Assembly: GCF_028372415.1 (NCBI RefSeq)
Contig: NC_092872.1
Location: forward strand, 389,196,853-389,260,852
Length of the DNA stretch: 64,000 bases
Reading direction: 5' to 3'
DNA from: Notamacropus eugenii
Taxonomy: Eukaryota > Chordata > Mammalia > Diprotodontia > Macropodidae
Shown: positions 20,516 to 30,545 of the stretch, one piece after another
How the letters are laid out: the number at the start of each line of letters is the position of its first letter
Position numbering within the stretch: the first letter of the stretch is position 1
The notes under the pieces: generated by a model
The model's database searches: none
Seen by the model: the letters and a program-made list of their open reading frames with translations, nothing else
Told to the model about the DNA's origin: nothing
Program-made: the position numbers and the translations under genes

Positions 20516-20625
20516 ACTACCTCACAGGATTGTTGTGAAGATGAAATGAACTAATATTTGCAAAGTATTCTGAAGACCTTTAAACACTGTCTAAATACTA
20601 TTATTATTGTTACCATTGTTGTTAT
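20516..20625 (+). mobile_element. CORE-SINE, 3' part
   Basis: CTACCTCACAGGATTGTTGT, AAATGAACTAATATTTGCAA, ACACTGTCTAAATACTATTA complete the SINE that starts at 20112. The joint CACCTAC / CTACCTC suggests a short target duplication. Confidence 0.8.
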
Positions 20626-21060
20626 TATTTTTATCATTATCCTTCATGATTACCTCAGATCCCTCAATTATTTCCTGTTTTCCCAATCTACCACTATTAG
20701 ACTGGCTCCACTTTACTCCCTTCAAGGTCTTGAACCTATGGGAGGATGTTTCAATAATGAATTCACAGATTCCTCAGCCCTTGAATCCCTTTTACCCTTT
20801 GACTTCCTGTGGTTCTCTAGATACTAATCCTCAGTCCTTGGTGACCTCTACCCCTCCCCTCCTTCCTTCTAACTCCCAAGCTATTAAACACTGCAGGAGA
20901 AAGACTGGATTCGTGACAACTTTATGCTATCAAACCTTCCCTAGGACTTCCTATACTGCTCAGTCTCCCTATCTTATTCCTCACTTGATAGTAATAATTA
21001 GAAGTTTGCAAGATAAAGTGTTTTCTGTTTTTACATCTTTCCCTTGACATCTCATCTATT
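20626..21060. other. Pyrimidine-rich sequence, possibly L2 coding remnant
   Basis: C/T-rich with two open frames (20558-20827 and 20607-21047), neither with a domain I can name. Composition resembles L2 coding remnants elsewhere in the window. Low-confidence assignment. Confidence 0.3.
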
Positions 21061-21395
21061 TGCACATACACATGGGAGACACCTGAATGTTGAAAAGCAG
21101 CATTTAAGTTGGCATCCTGTTCCACCAAATCAATTGGATTTTTATGGCCAATAAAAAATAACTACAGTGGGATGTTTCATTCCCTATACTCTTCAGGTAA
21201 TTTTATGACTGTACATATGTGGTCTTTATAGACCATCATTTACAAAAGTCTGCCTGTTCACATCTTATAATGTAATCAAAGATGTTCTCAATGAGTATAT
21301 AGAAGAATGCACAGAGCAGAACCTAAATACTTGCTAAAAAGACAAGGTGAGTCTTCTTTCCACAACTGTCAATTCCCCAAGGGGTACAAGAGAGT
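21061..21395. other. Unassigned sequence
   Basis: No family, gene or clear motif recognised. Confidence 0.35.
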
Positions 21396-21632
21396 GGGCA
21401 GCTAGGTGATGCAGTAGACAGAGTGCCAGGCAAGGAGTCAGGAAGACCTGAGTTCAAATCTGGCCTCAAATACTTACTAGCTGGGTGTCATTTAACCCTG
21501 TTGGCCTCAGTTTCCTCATCTGTAAAATGAGCTGGAATGGAGAATGGCAAACTACTCTAGTATCTTTGCCAAGAAAATCCCAAATGGGATCATGAAGAGT
21601 TGGACACAATTAAACCATCACAACAAGAAAGT
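21396..21632 (+). mobile_element. Mar1-type CORE-SINE, near full length
   Basis: GGGCAGCTAGGTGATGCAGT, GACCTGAGTTCAAATCTGGC, CTCAGTTTCCTCATCTGTAA, GCCAAGAAAATCCCAAATGG, CATGAAGAGTTGGACACAAT. A small CORE deletion removes part of the GACCCTGGGCAAGT block. Confidence 0.92.
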
Positions 21633-21664
21633 TATGGAAGAAACAACTGAGAGTCTACAATGTA

Positions 21665-21735
21665 TGCACATCAATCATTTGATCAACATACATTTACTAA
21701 GCACCTACTATGCCAGTCATTGTGCTAAGCACTGG
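21665..21735 (-). mobile_element. L2 LINE 3' end scrap
   Basis: CATTTACTAAGCACCTACTA, TGCCAGTCATTGTGCTAAGC, ACTGG is the antisense L2 terminus. Confidence 0.75.
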
Positions 21736-21779
21736 ACCACCAGGGAAGAGCTTGCTTCCCTTCCCCCTAGCTATTGACA

Positions 21780-21980
21780 GCATACTATCATGGAAATAAT
21801 ACTAGATTTGAAGTTGGGAGATCTGAATTAAAACCCCACCTTTCCTACCTGACTGCTTTTATAATCTGGGAAAAGTGGTTTCACCATTCTGGTAATCAGT
21901 TTCCTCACCTATAAAATGAAGGGATTGTATTCGATGATCTTTGGGGAGCCCCTCCAGCTCTGAATCCTATGACAGCACTT
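21780..21980 (+). mobile_element. MIR-like SINE
   Basis: ATACTAGATTTGAAGTTGGG, GTAATCAGTTTCCTCACCTA, AATGAAGGGATTGTATTCGA, GATGATCTTTGGGGAGCCCC, TCCAGCTCTGAATCCTATGA. Confidence 0.75.
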
Positions 21981-22189
21981 CTAACCTTAGGCTCTTCTCC
22001 TAATTCTCTGGGTTTTTGCACACTAGCCAACCTGGTTCTTCTCCCAATTCTCAAGACTTACGCATACTAGCCTAGCTGTCTTCTCACACTGGAGATAGCA
22101 CTACTTTTTGGATAGTGAGTTTCCATCCAGAACCTCCACTTGAGGAAATGCCAAGTGAGCCATGTTTACTTCTAACAAATTTCTCTCCT

Positions 22190-22380
22190 GACTCTTGGAT
22201 ATTTATACCTTTATACCTACCTCCCTTCCTTCCCTCCCTTTTATGTGCTGTTTTCACCCATAAACTCCTTGAGGGTAGAGATGGTCTTTCCTTTTGTCTA
22301 TATTCCCAATGCTTAGCACAGTACCATGAATACAGTAAATTCTTTAACAGATACTTCATACAATTTAATTTAATCTAACA
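22190..22380 (+). mobile_element. L2 LINE 3' end
   Basis: ATAAACTCCTTGAGGGTAGA, TTTTGTCTATATTCCCAATG, CTTAGCACAGTACCATGAAT. The open frames over it on both strands are incidental. Confidence 0.78.
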
Positions 22381-22419
22381 TAGTATAATAATATATTATA
22401 ATGATAATAATATAGTACA

Positions 22420-23370
22420 ATTCATATGATGATGGAAGGGGAGACTTCCAATGGTACAGTCTCAAAAGCCCCTTCCCCAGACTCCATGAATAGAACTGTG
22501 ACTCCCTAAGACAAACTCGAATTGCTAGTACTACAGCCTCCAGTTAGTGATTTGATCTTTCTCCATCATTTCCCATCTAAAACTCTAGCAGTCAAAGGGG
22601 AGAGATGTTGTACCTTTTCATAGAAATTTGAACTCATTTGATATCATTGAATATGCAGCCAATGGCTGCCAGTGAGACCTACAGACTCAGACTACAAGGA
22701 CAAAACATGTTCCTCCAACTGTGGAAGGGTGTGTCATCCAAATTCATGGACACTGAAGGGCAAAGGGGATAAACAAGTACTTGGAAACGCAAGTTTCTTT
22801 TGGAAAGCCAAATCCATTAAGACTGCTAAACTAGGATGAACTCTCACTTTTGGATAGCTAGATCAGGACTTCATCTGGCCCCAAAAGAAGAAAAAAAAGG
22901 GGGCAAAAGGAGTAGAAATACAGCTGAAGAAACTTCAATAGTGGCTTCAGTTCTGAAGGATCTTGATCCAGAGACACAGTGACTCTCCAGGTTGAATTTC
23001 TCATGGCAAGGTTAGATCAAATTTGATCCATGCTCCACTCTGTCTGGGGTTCTCTCACTGTAAACAAAGTGAACTTGGAAAGAATACCCATCTGTGTTCC
23101 TTTTCCTTCTGATATCAACTAGAGCAGTTCTCCAGTGAACCAAATCTTACTGATCACTATGTTGATAGCAGAGAAAACTCTACCTGGACTCTTCTGCAGC
23201 TACCTGAGTCCTTAGGATAAAATAATAAACTAAACAATGAAAGATGGTTGGCTTGGGCCAGATTTGAAGTCAATTAATGATATTCACCTGTTCTTTAAAG
23301 TAGAGAAGGCCACATCCTAAAGGAAATAATTTTCTTCATCTTATGAGGTCTCTGGGAAAAGCCTAGGGCA
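22420..23370. other. Unassigned, repeat-poor
   Basis: About 950 bases without a recognised transposon or exon. Single-copy in appearance. Confidence 0.35.
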
Positions 23371-23374
23371 GAAT

Positions 23375-23460
23375 ACATGCATACATATATGTGTATATTT
23401 TGAATAGATATGTGTATATATAAAATATATGTGTGTATACATGTATGTGTGTGTGCATCT
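23375..23460. repeat. TA/TG microsatellite
   Basis: Alternating TATG/TGTA-rich run. Confidence 0.85.
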
Positions 23461-23779
23461 CCTAAAGAAATCATCTAAACAGATCAAGATGAAGCACATT
23501 AGGGAGATTGTATCCCAAAGAGCAGACTACTTGAGGCTGTTCCAGTGATGATTTGAGGGATCCGAGGAAAAAAGAAATGGTTTATAAGTGTTGCCTTCTT
23601 TTTTCATGGTGGTTTAGAAAACCGCTCCAGCAATGTCTCTTGCAGAAGGCTGCTTTGGGCCTTTGAGCACATGAATGCAAAAACAAACTCTGTCTTTGGG
23701 ACCCTTCCTTCCCTCTTCCTGGAGAGTGGAGAAAGCCCTCCCAGAACCATCTGCTGGTTAGTCATTGCATCACTTTCCA

Positions 23780-24005
23780 CCAGAGTACCCTCCTCTGAAC
23801 TTCTCTGTCATACTCCTGGGCTGGTATCTTCCCCTACCCCAACTGTACCTCCCTTTTCAGCTTCTTTTCATGAGTTTTACTACCCTATTAGAACCTCAAG
23901 GGCAGGGACTCTTTTTTTTTTTTTTTTGCTTGTATTGGTATTCTCAGTTTTTAGCACAGTGCCTGGCACCATAGCAAGTGCTTAATAGATATTTGTTGAC
24001 TGACT
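23780..24005 (+). mobile_element. L2-type LINE 3' end
   Basis: CCCTTTTCAGCTTCTTTTCA, CAAGGGCAGGGACTC followed by a T-run near 23910-23927, GTATTGGTATTCTCAG, TAGCACAGTGCCTGGCACCA, AGTGCTTAATAGATATTTGT. Same subfamily as 20281-20515. Confidence 0.82.
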
Positions 24006-24564
24006 AACTCACACACATACACACCTTCAACTTGGCATACTTATTATCAACAGCATTATTGACAACATAAGGAGTCACTCAACAACTTCCTAAATCATAC
24101 CACCTGCATCTCTAAATCCACAATAACATAAGTGGATTGATTTCGTCTGTAAATCTTGAGTGGTGCCTAAAGCTGTTTCTACATGGTAAAAACTGTTTGT
24201 TAACTGGCTAGACCAGTAAAACTTTTTATTATCATCATTATTATTTAATGTTGTGGTCAAAACTATCAAGCTGGTTTCTGCATGAAGACAGCCTAATGGA
24301 AGAAAGGAACTCCCCCAGGTGCCAATCCACTGCTCTGTGCCCATATTGCCATTACTGCCACCTGCTTGCCTTTACTACACCCAAGGCTGTCCATATCTGG
24401 AATGACCTTCCTCCTTAGAATTCCTAGCTTCCAATTCTATATAACACATAAATATAGGATATTAGAGTTTGAGAGTGGGGGTGGGGGCAGCTTAGAAAGC
24501 TGTTGAGTGATTTCCTCTCCTTCCCACATCATCTTGTGTTGTGGGAGTTAGGATCAATTGTGTT
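24006..24564. other. Unassigned sequence
   Basis: No clear family; an 84-codon minus frame (24344-24090) has no recognisable domain. Sequence near 24345-24430 may be degraded L2. Confidence 0.35.
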
Positions 24565-24567
24565 TAT

Positions 24568-24598
<31 letters not shown>

Positions 24599-24602
24599 CG
24601 CG
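24565..24602. repeat. (TG)n(CG)6 alternating purine-pyrimidine tract
   Basis: Strict pyrimidine-purine alternation for 38 bases: TATG, (TG)n, then six consecutive CG units. A textbook Z-DNA-prone composition. Confidence 0.95.
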
Positions 24603-24639
24603 GTACTAATAGCATCCTGCAGTAGACACTGATGTAACA

Positions 24640-25102
24640 ATGGCACTAAGAATACCTTGCTTCAAACTACACCTCTAGCAAAGCCTTTCCTGAACTCTCA
24701 AATTGTTGGTACTCTCCCCTACACTACTCCATCCCTCTTTCCTTCTCTCCTCCACTCTCCTTTCCTCTCTCATTCTCTCTTTTCTCTCTCCTCCCTCCTC
24801 CTCCCTATTTTTCTTTTCTTTCACCTCTCCTTTCCTCTTCTCCCCTCTTCTCTGCTCTCTCCCCCTTTGCTCTTCTTTCTCTCTCTTTCCTTTCCCCTCC
24901 TCCTTCCCTCTCCCTCTTTCTCCCTTCTTTCCTCTCCCTTTCCCTCCTTCCCTCTCCTTCTCCCCCCTCCTCCTCTCTCTCCTCTTCTATCTCTCCTATC
25001 CCTCTTCTCCTCTCCCTCCCTTTACTCTGTCTTCCTCCTACTTCTCATTTCCCCTTCCTCTCCACCTCCACTTTCCTAATATCCTTATTGCTTAGCATAG
25101 TG
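24640..25102 (+). mobile_element. L2 LINE 3' end with polypyrimidine expansion
   Basis: GCAAAGCCTTTCCTGAACTC starts the L2 tail. A C/T-only tract follows, then CCTAATATCCTTATTGCTTA, GCATAGTG. The L2 terminus continues after the MITE at 25310. Confidence 0.75.
24700..25076. repeat. Polypyrimidine tract
   Basis: About 375 bases almost purely C and T on the plus strand (TCC/TCTC-like units, few A or G). It reads open in two frames as Ser/Leu/Pro-rich peptides, which are artefacts. Confidence 0.93.
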
Positions 25103-25309
25103 CAGGAGTGAGTGGGGAACCTGCAACTTCAAGGCCACATGTGGCCTTCTAGGTCCTTGGGTGCGGCCTTTTGACTGAGTCCAAGTTTTACAGAACAAAT
25201 CCTTTTATTGAAGGGATTTGTTCTGTGAAGTGTGGATTCAGTCAAAGAACTATACTTGAGGACCTAGAAGGTCACATGTGACCTCGAGGCCAGAGGTTCC
25301 CCACCCCTG
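25103..25309. mobile_element. hAT-type MITE with target duplication
   Basis: Terminal inverted repeats CAGG..GTGGGGAACCT and AGGTTCCCCACCCCTG. The whole 207-bp unit is an imperfect palindrome (GGCCACATGTGGCC near one end, GGTCACATGTGACC near the other; central AACAAATCC..GGATTTGTT). Flanks GCATAGTG (25095-25102) and GCATAGTA (25310-25317) are an 8-bp duplication with one mismatch, the hAT signature. It splits an L2 3' end. Confidence 0.88.
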
Positions 25310-25375
25310 GCATAGTACCTGACAAATAAGTGCTTCATAAATGCTTATTAATTGACTGACTGACCAAAGCTACAT
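25310..25375 (+). mobile_element. L2 LINE terminus, resumed
   Basis: GCATAGTACCTGACAAATAA, GTGCTTCATAAATGCTTATT, AATTGACTGACTGA is the end of the L2 interrupted by the MITE. Confidence 0.85.
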
Positions 25376-25559
25376 AAACACTGAACAAATTTCGAATCCA
25401 TCAGTTTGGGGAAATCCCAGCCTTGAACCTTCTGCTACTAACAGATTGGCAACTCAATTGTAACGTCTCAGACAGTGGCCTGGGGGCACTGAAAAATAGT
25501 CACACAGCTAGGTGTCAGAGGAGAGACTCTTTTATTTACCCTTAACTTCATATTTCCTA

Positions 25560-25735
25560 TATGAATACTTTGTATTGACTTACCCATGTGTGTGTCGCAT
25601 CCACCTCCAATAGACTATAAATTCCTAGAGGCCAAGGATTGTTATTTTTTGTCTTTATATCTTCAGTGCCTCCAATAGGACTTTAAACAAAGTAGGTCTC
25701 TAACAACTGATTGCTAAAGCCAAATAGAATAATTG
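25560..25735 (+). mobile_element. L2 LINE 3' end
   Basis: ATAAATTCCTAGAGGCCAAG, GATTGTTATTTTTTGTCTTT, ATATCTTCAGTGCCTCCAAT. A small CORE-SINE scrap (ACACAGCTAGGTGTCAGAGG) lies just upstream. Confidence 0.72.
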
Positions 25736-25769
25736 ATATTTTACTAGTGGGGGAGGGACAAAAGTAATT

Positions 25770-25870
25770 CATGCAAATCCATCAATAAACAAGCATTTAT
25801 TGATTTAAGCCCAACTATGAGATAGTCTCTGTACTGACATGGTTACAAGAGGTAATTGAGTCAAGGAAGA
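25770..25870 (-). mobile_element. L2 LINE 3' end scrap
   Basis: CAATAAACAAGCATTTATTG, then a diverged GATAGTCTCTGTACTG; antisense terminus. Confidence 0.55.
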
Positions 25871-25874
25871 CAGC

Positions 25875-26134
25875 ATGTGTGTTGTTGTCCAGTCGTTCCA
25901 GTCATGTCTGACTCTCCATGACCCCATTTGGTGTTTTCTTGGCAAAGGTACTACTCATTTGCCATTTCCTTCTCCAACTCATTTTACAGATGAGGAAATT
26001 CAGGCAAACAGGGTTAAGTGACTTGCCCAGGGTCACACAGCTAGGAAGGGTCTCAGGGCAGATTTGAACTCAAGAAGATGAACTTTTCTGACTCCAGACT
26101 CTGCACTCTATTTACTTTGCCACCTAGTTGCCCT
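25875..26134 (-). mobile_element. Mar1-type CORE-SINE, full length
   Basis: GTTGTTGTCCAGTCGTTCCA, GTCATGTCTGACTCTCCATG, TTCTTGGCAAAGGTACTACT, GGGTTAAGTGACTTGCCCAG, GGTCACACAGCTAGGAAGGG and head TTTGCCACCTAGTTGCCCT. Confidence 0.93.
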
Positions 26135-27304
26135 AATATGCAAACATATAAATATACTAAACAGATACAGAATAACTGAGGATGAGGGGTAGAATTAGGA
26201 AAGGCTGAGTCTTAAAGGAAACTATCTTGACAGTACTTTCAGAATCTGAAATTCTCTGGTTTGGAGGCACTTGACTAAAATGAAGTCTAGTCTTTACTGA
26301 TTATGCCCTGAAAAAAGTATCATTCAGAGTACTCTGCTAAACAAAAAAAAAAGGGAGTTTTCATTTCTATGTATGCAAGAACCACATTCTCCCCATGTGT
26401 TGCAGTTCTGAGCTTATATTCTGCTAGGTATGGTCATTTTAAAAAGAAAAGGTTAAAAACAAAGGGAGATATTCTTCCATCAGTATCAACCTGACCAATC
26501 ATTAACCAAACTGATGAAGTTGTGTCAGCAATTCAACTGCAAAGTTCACTTTCAGAAAGAAGGGAAGACTGAAGATTAGGATGATATTTGAAGGAAACTT
26601 CTGGAGTCCAGGTCCGATATGAATGAATGAATGAATGTGTGAATCACAAAGAAATTTAAGAGACTCTATCGGGAGGTCATGCAGTGTTGCCAGGAATTAG
26701 AGACTGCATTGGATGAGTACAAAACCCTCTAGCTGATTGGAGCCAAAATGAAATCCACTTTCTGAAAAGGTTTGGTTGGTTAAAGTTGGCCCAGCCTCAT
26801 TTGTTTTTCTCTGGTCCTTATGCAATCTTGTGGGATGCGGAGTTGGAAAGTCATAAATCATTCACAACTGTGAAAAAATCACCGGGTGAGGCAGTTGCAG
26901 CTTCAAGTGAAATGGGAGATATTTTGCACAAAACCCAGAAGACAACATCACTCATCTGGTTCATAATTCACACTGGTTATTAATTCCTAACCACAGCACC
27001 ATTTCTCCAACATTTGTTTCAGGGCCCAGGCTTTGTTTGGTTTCAAATGGAGCCTAAACAGAAGAAATGACATATCACAATCAGTCTGTGTTGATAGTAT
27101 CTCTCCGTGACTTTGGGGGAGGATGCCCTAGCTTGTTACTACTGAGATTATTTAGGTCTACTGAGGCAGTAAACCCTCTTTACCACCTGAGTCCTAATTT
27201 TATAAACACAGAGAGAGGTCACTTGTAACATAAGAAATACTGACCAAGCTTTCCCATCTTTCCCTCCAAAATCTTCCCTCCAAAAAATCTCTCCCCTTCT
27301 ACCC
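26135..27304. other. Repeat-poor island
   Basis: No transposon recognised apart from a short GAAT repeat at 26620-26640. The subregion 26640-27130 has GTCATAAATCA (HOX/CDX-like), a TTTTGCACAA C/EBP-like site and GC content above its surroundings. No supported exon. Confidence 0.4.
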
Positions 27305-27450
27305 TATCCTTATTATCAGTCAATCAGTCAACAAGTACTTATTAAGAGTTAACTTTGTACTATGATAAGTGCTGGGGATAAATAGAAAAGGTAAAAATAG
27401 TCCCTCAATTTCAAGAAGCTTACATTATAATGGGAGAGACAAGATGTAAT
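27305..27450 (-). mobile_element. L2 LINE 3' end
   Basis: CAATCAGTCAACAAGTACTT, GATAAGTGCTGGGGATAAAT, AAGAAGCTTACATTATAATG, GGAGAGACAAGATG. Confidence 0.83.
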
Positions 27451-28029
27451 TAACCATATGTGTACAGATGGACATGATGTGTGTATACATGTATATATTC
27501 ACACTTATACATGCACATACCATATATAATTGTATTTACAAGATATATCCAGAGTAGATGAATGTAATCTGAAAGGGGAAGGCATTTGTCAGGAATTCTC
27601 CTATTAGCAATGCATTCATTTGAAGGTTTGCTTCCACTGTTCAAATGAAAATGCTTATGATAAGGCTACCACTTTATTCTCCTTTATCAGTTATTAATGC
27701 TTTTAGGGTGAATTTGCTTTTCATATTTTTCCCATGTAGCTACAATATGAGAATAACTCCCTCCAGAATTAACTACATGATAGATTTATTTTGATTCATG
27801 TGGAAGAAGGAAAGAAATTAAGGGGTGAGTAATAACCAAAGAAGAGGAAAAGAGTTGGGGGGAGCACTACACTGGGGGATTCTGGGACAGCATAAAGGAA
27901 AATATGACATTGGGGAAGGAAACAAAGGCATGAAGACAAGCAACCTACCTCCAGTTTTGCTCTGCCCTAATAACATAAATTTAATTAAAATCAATTGTTG
28001 TACTTGTAACAGTATTACTTAGAAAGAAC
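27451..28029. other. Unassigned sequence
   Basis: Includes an ATGTATA-rich patch near 27480-27530. No gene or family recognised. Confidence 0.35.
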
Positions 28030-28195
28030 ACAGTACTGGGAGTAAGGACACCAGGTTTCTCCTGCCAGTTCTGTCATTAATGTCTATGTGATCTTGGACA
28101 AATCATTTCATCTCTCTGGACCTCAGTTTCCTCCTTGATAAAATAAGCAGATCATATTAGATATCTCAAAGGGCTTAAATTTTATTTCCAGCTTA
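28030..28195 (+). mobile_element. MIR-like SINE
   Basis: ACAGTACTGGGAGTAAGGAC, ATGTGATCTTGGACAAATCA, CTCTCTGGACCTCAGTTTCC, AAATAAGCAGATCATATTAG. Confidence 0.8.
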
Positions 28196-28924
28196 CCCAC
28201 TGGGAAGTATTAAATTCAGAGATCAGCTTTTTGTTACTCTACAGTCTTGAAGCTTATTTAAAAAGAAAAAAAACAGCCCTATCTTGGTTTATAATAAAAC
28301 TTCCCTTTTCTCATCTTCATTTAGTTTTCATTTTTCTGCATTTTATCAGCATAGGTGTTGATGAGTTTTCTCCAAAAATGGTCCTCACTGCTTGTTCTTT
28401 TCTCTAATCTTGCATCTGATTAGAGTGACCAGATTTGCCAGTTTTCTATTAATCCAACAGCTTCCAGTATAGTCATTTGGGGAGGTAATTTCTTGCCAAT
28501 TAATTGCAAACTTTTTTTAAAAAATGTTGTTCAACAGCTTATGGTATAAAGTATATAAAATCAAAGGTATATGGTATGAAGCAAAGGAAAGCATGGAGGA
28601 TGTTCTTAAATATTTTTAACATATTCCTGGTTTTTTTTCTTACATTCTACTGAAATGTGCACCATAGGAAAGTGCAGAATTAAAGAAAGAAAATCATTTA
28701 TTATTTTAAAAAACTTATCTGCTGGTCCTGGAAATCCCCCCCACTAACCTCTGTTTTAAGCACTGGCCTCTCCCTGTAGTGTCCTTCCAATGTGGATACT
28801 CCTTGGAGAGGCAAAACATTCACATAAAGTCCTAGAGTCAGAGTAAGAAGCAATTTTGGATATCTTCTTAGACAACCTTTATATAAGTCCCTTCTAACAT
28901 CTTCCCTGAAAAGTGCTTGTAGGA
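28196..28924. other. Unassigned sequence
   Basis: AT-rich, no recognised element; a 76-codon minus frame (28931-28701) has no domain. Confidence 0.35.
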
Positions 28925-29040
28925 TCATCATCTAGAGTCAGAAGCCACCTCTGAACTGATCTAGTCCTTTCCACCCCAACCCACCCATTTTATAAGTGAG
29001 GAAACTAATCCCTATGCAGGTACATTGACTTATTTTAGGT
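28925..29040 (-). mobile_element. MIR-like SINE, left part of an interrupted copy
   Basis: GATCTAGTCCTTTCCACCCC, CCCATTTTATAAGTGAGGAA, TGACTTATTTTAGGT. The same unit resumes at 29697 (CACAGGTAGCAAGTGTCAGA, GTTCTCTGACTCCTGAATCA) after two later insertions. Confidence 0.65.
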
Positions 29041-29226
29041 CAGTGTCAGATTCAAAGGGAGCCACTGGACCTTATGTACTGATCCCTGTGGCCTGTATAA
29101 TAACTTGGAAAACCACCCATTATCTGTTCTATCGCATTTTTATTTACTTTGTTAAATTTCCCAATCACATTTTAATCTGATTCAGGTCACACTTGGGAAT
29201 GTTGCTGGGAGTATAGGACAACTCTG
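29041..29226. mobile_element. hAT-type MITE with target duplication
   Basis: Starts CAGTGTCAGATTCAAAG and ends GGACAACTCTG. The interior matches 17133-17314 in the same orientation (GATCCCTGTGGCC, TTTTTATTTACTTTGTTAAA, CCCAATCACATTTTAATCTG). Flanks TTTTAGGT (29033-29040) and TTCTAGGT (29227-29234) are an 8-bp duplication with one mismatch, as expected for hAT. Confidence 0.85.
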
Positions 29227-29237
29227 TTCTAGGTCAC

Positions 29238-29696
29238 CATAGGGCCAAGGCGATACCCACAGCAGATGCTATGGATATGCAAGCATAGTTCCAGGATAAA
29301 TTTGCAAAATATAAACTCTCTTCCTCAAAGACAAAACCAAAATATTTATTCAGATACCAGAAACCAATTCCACCATGGTAACAAGGAAGTTTGTACACAT
29401 TACCAATAGAGGGAGCACAGTCATCCCCAAGTCTTCCCTCCATCAGGCCTCTCCACAAACAATCTCCCTTAGGCAAAATCACTCCCTTTCTCACCTAAGC
29501 TAGCTGCTCTGTCCTGCTCTGCCTGCTGCCTCTCTCTCAGCTCCACCTTACTCTCTCTTCCTGCTCCACCCATTCAGCAAGCTCCTCCCACCTTGGGATC
29601 TAGGTGGCTCAAACTGTGGGCTGGGCCAAAGCTCAAAGCAGGTCACATGGGCCTATTAAGGATCAGGGAAGATCTTCAAATTCCCTTAACATTAGT
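29238..29696. mobile_element. Solo-LTR-like element, copy 1
   Basis: About 459 bases matching 38713-39179 end to end in the same orientation (shared blocks CTTCCTCAAAGACAAAACCA, GGGAGCACAGTCATCCCCAA, CACCCATTCAGCAAGCTCCT, AAGATCTTCAAATTCCCTTA). No retroviral internal region lies beside it. A minus-strand frame (29494-29234) aligns with one in copy 2. Confidence 0.7.
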
Positions 29697-29785
29697 CACA
29701 CAGGTAGCAAGTGTCAGAGGTCAGATTTCATCTAGGTTCTCTGACTCCTGAATCAATGTTCTTTCCATTGTACCACACTGTTGTT
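29697..29785 (-). mobile_element. MIR-like SINE, right part
   Basis: CACAGGTAGCAAGTGTCAGA, TTCTCTGACTCCTGAATCAA, TTTCCATTGTACCACAC finishes the unit started at 28925. Confidence 0.65.
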
Positions 29786-29964
29786 GTTTGGACACCTTAT
29801 GGTGACTGAGCTCTGTACACCTGCCCTAAGGACCCTGAAAGTGAAGACCAACTTAGCTAACTCTGTAATTCTATTAGAGACCAGTCTCCCCTTGTACCTC
29901 AGTCCCTTTTGGGTTTTAGAAGCTGCTTTTGCTTGCTCTATTTAAAGGACAGTAGAACCCTGTG

Positions 29965-30150
29965 GTCATTGTAAAATCATAGAATGTTAGACCTGGAAGT
30001 AATCTTAGAGGTCATTCAGTGCAGCCTCCTCATTTTACAGCTGCGGAAATAGAAACCCTGAATGGGAAAGTGACTTTTGGCAAGATAATGGCAGAATTTG
30101 AATCCAGATCTCCTGACTCTCAGGACAAGGATCCTAGATCCATGATCTTA
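29965..30150 (-). mobile_element. MIR-like/unnamed old SINE
   Basis: AATCATAGAATGTTAGACCT, GTCATTCAGTGCAGCCTCCT, CATTTTACAGCTGCGGAAAT, GAATCCAGATCTCCTGACTC. Confidence 0.65.
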
Positions 30151-30334
30151 TGCCTAATTCAATTTATTGCATTCATTTTTTCATGGATTGTTTTCAAATT
30201 AGTCGAATGCATGATATGGCTGGATATCACTTTTATCCTCTCTAACTGTTAGGACTAGCTTTGTGATTGTGCCTTGTCATTATTAGCACTTGCAGCAACA
30301 TTCATATACACAATAGAACACTGGGGTGGGAAAG

Positions 30335-30545
30335 AATAGAAACACAGAATCACAAAATTCCCAAATTGGGAGAGACCTCACAGACCATAGTCCAACCTAC
30401 AGTGAATGAGAATTACTTCTCTCTCCAACCTCCCCCAGAAGGCATCATCCAGCCTTTACTTAAAGTCCCCATGGAGGGGCAATCTGCCCCTTCCAAAGGC
30501 AGACCATTTTGGAGAGCCCTAATTGTCAAGAAGCTTCTCCTTATA
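30335..30545 (-). mobile_element. CR1-type LINE 3' end
   Basis: AGAATCACAAAATTCCCAAA, AGACCTCACAGACCATAGTC, GGCATCATCCAGCCTTTACT, GCAGACCATTTTGGAGAGCC, CTAATTGTCAAGAAGCTTCT. Antisense CR1 terminus. The 98-codon frame over it is incidental. Confidence 0.75.

Noticed and set aside
24657..25095. 130-140-codon Ser/Leu/Pro-rich frames
   Set aside because: Polypyrimidine tract read in two frames; no initiator context or domain.
7053..26134. Regularly repeated similar blocks suggestive of a CRISPR-like array
   Set aside because: They are dispersed SINE copies in both orientations with no fixed spacer length; the genome is mammalian.
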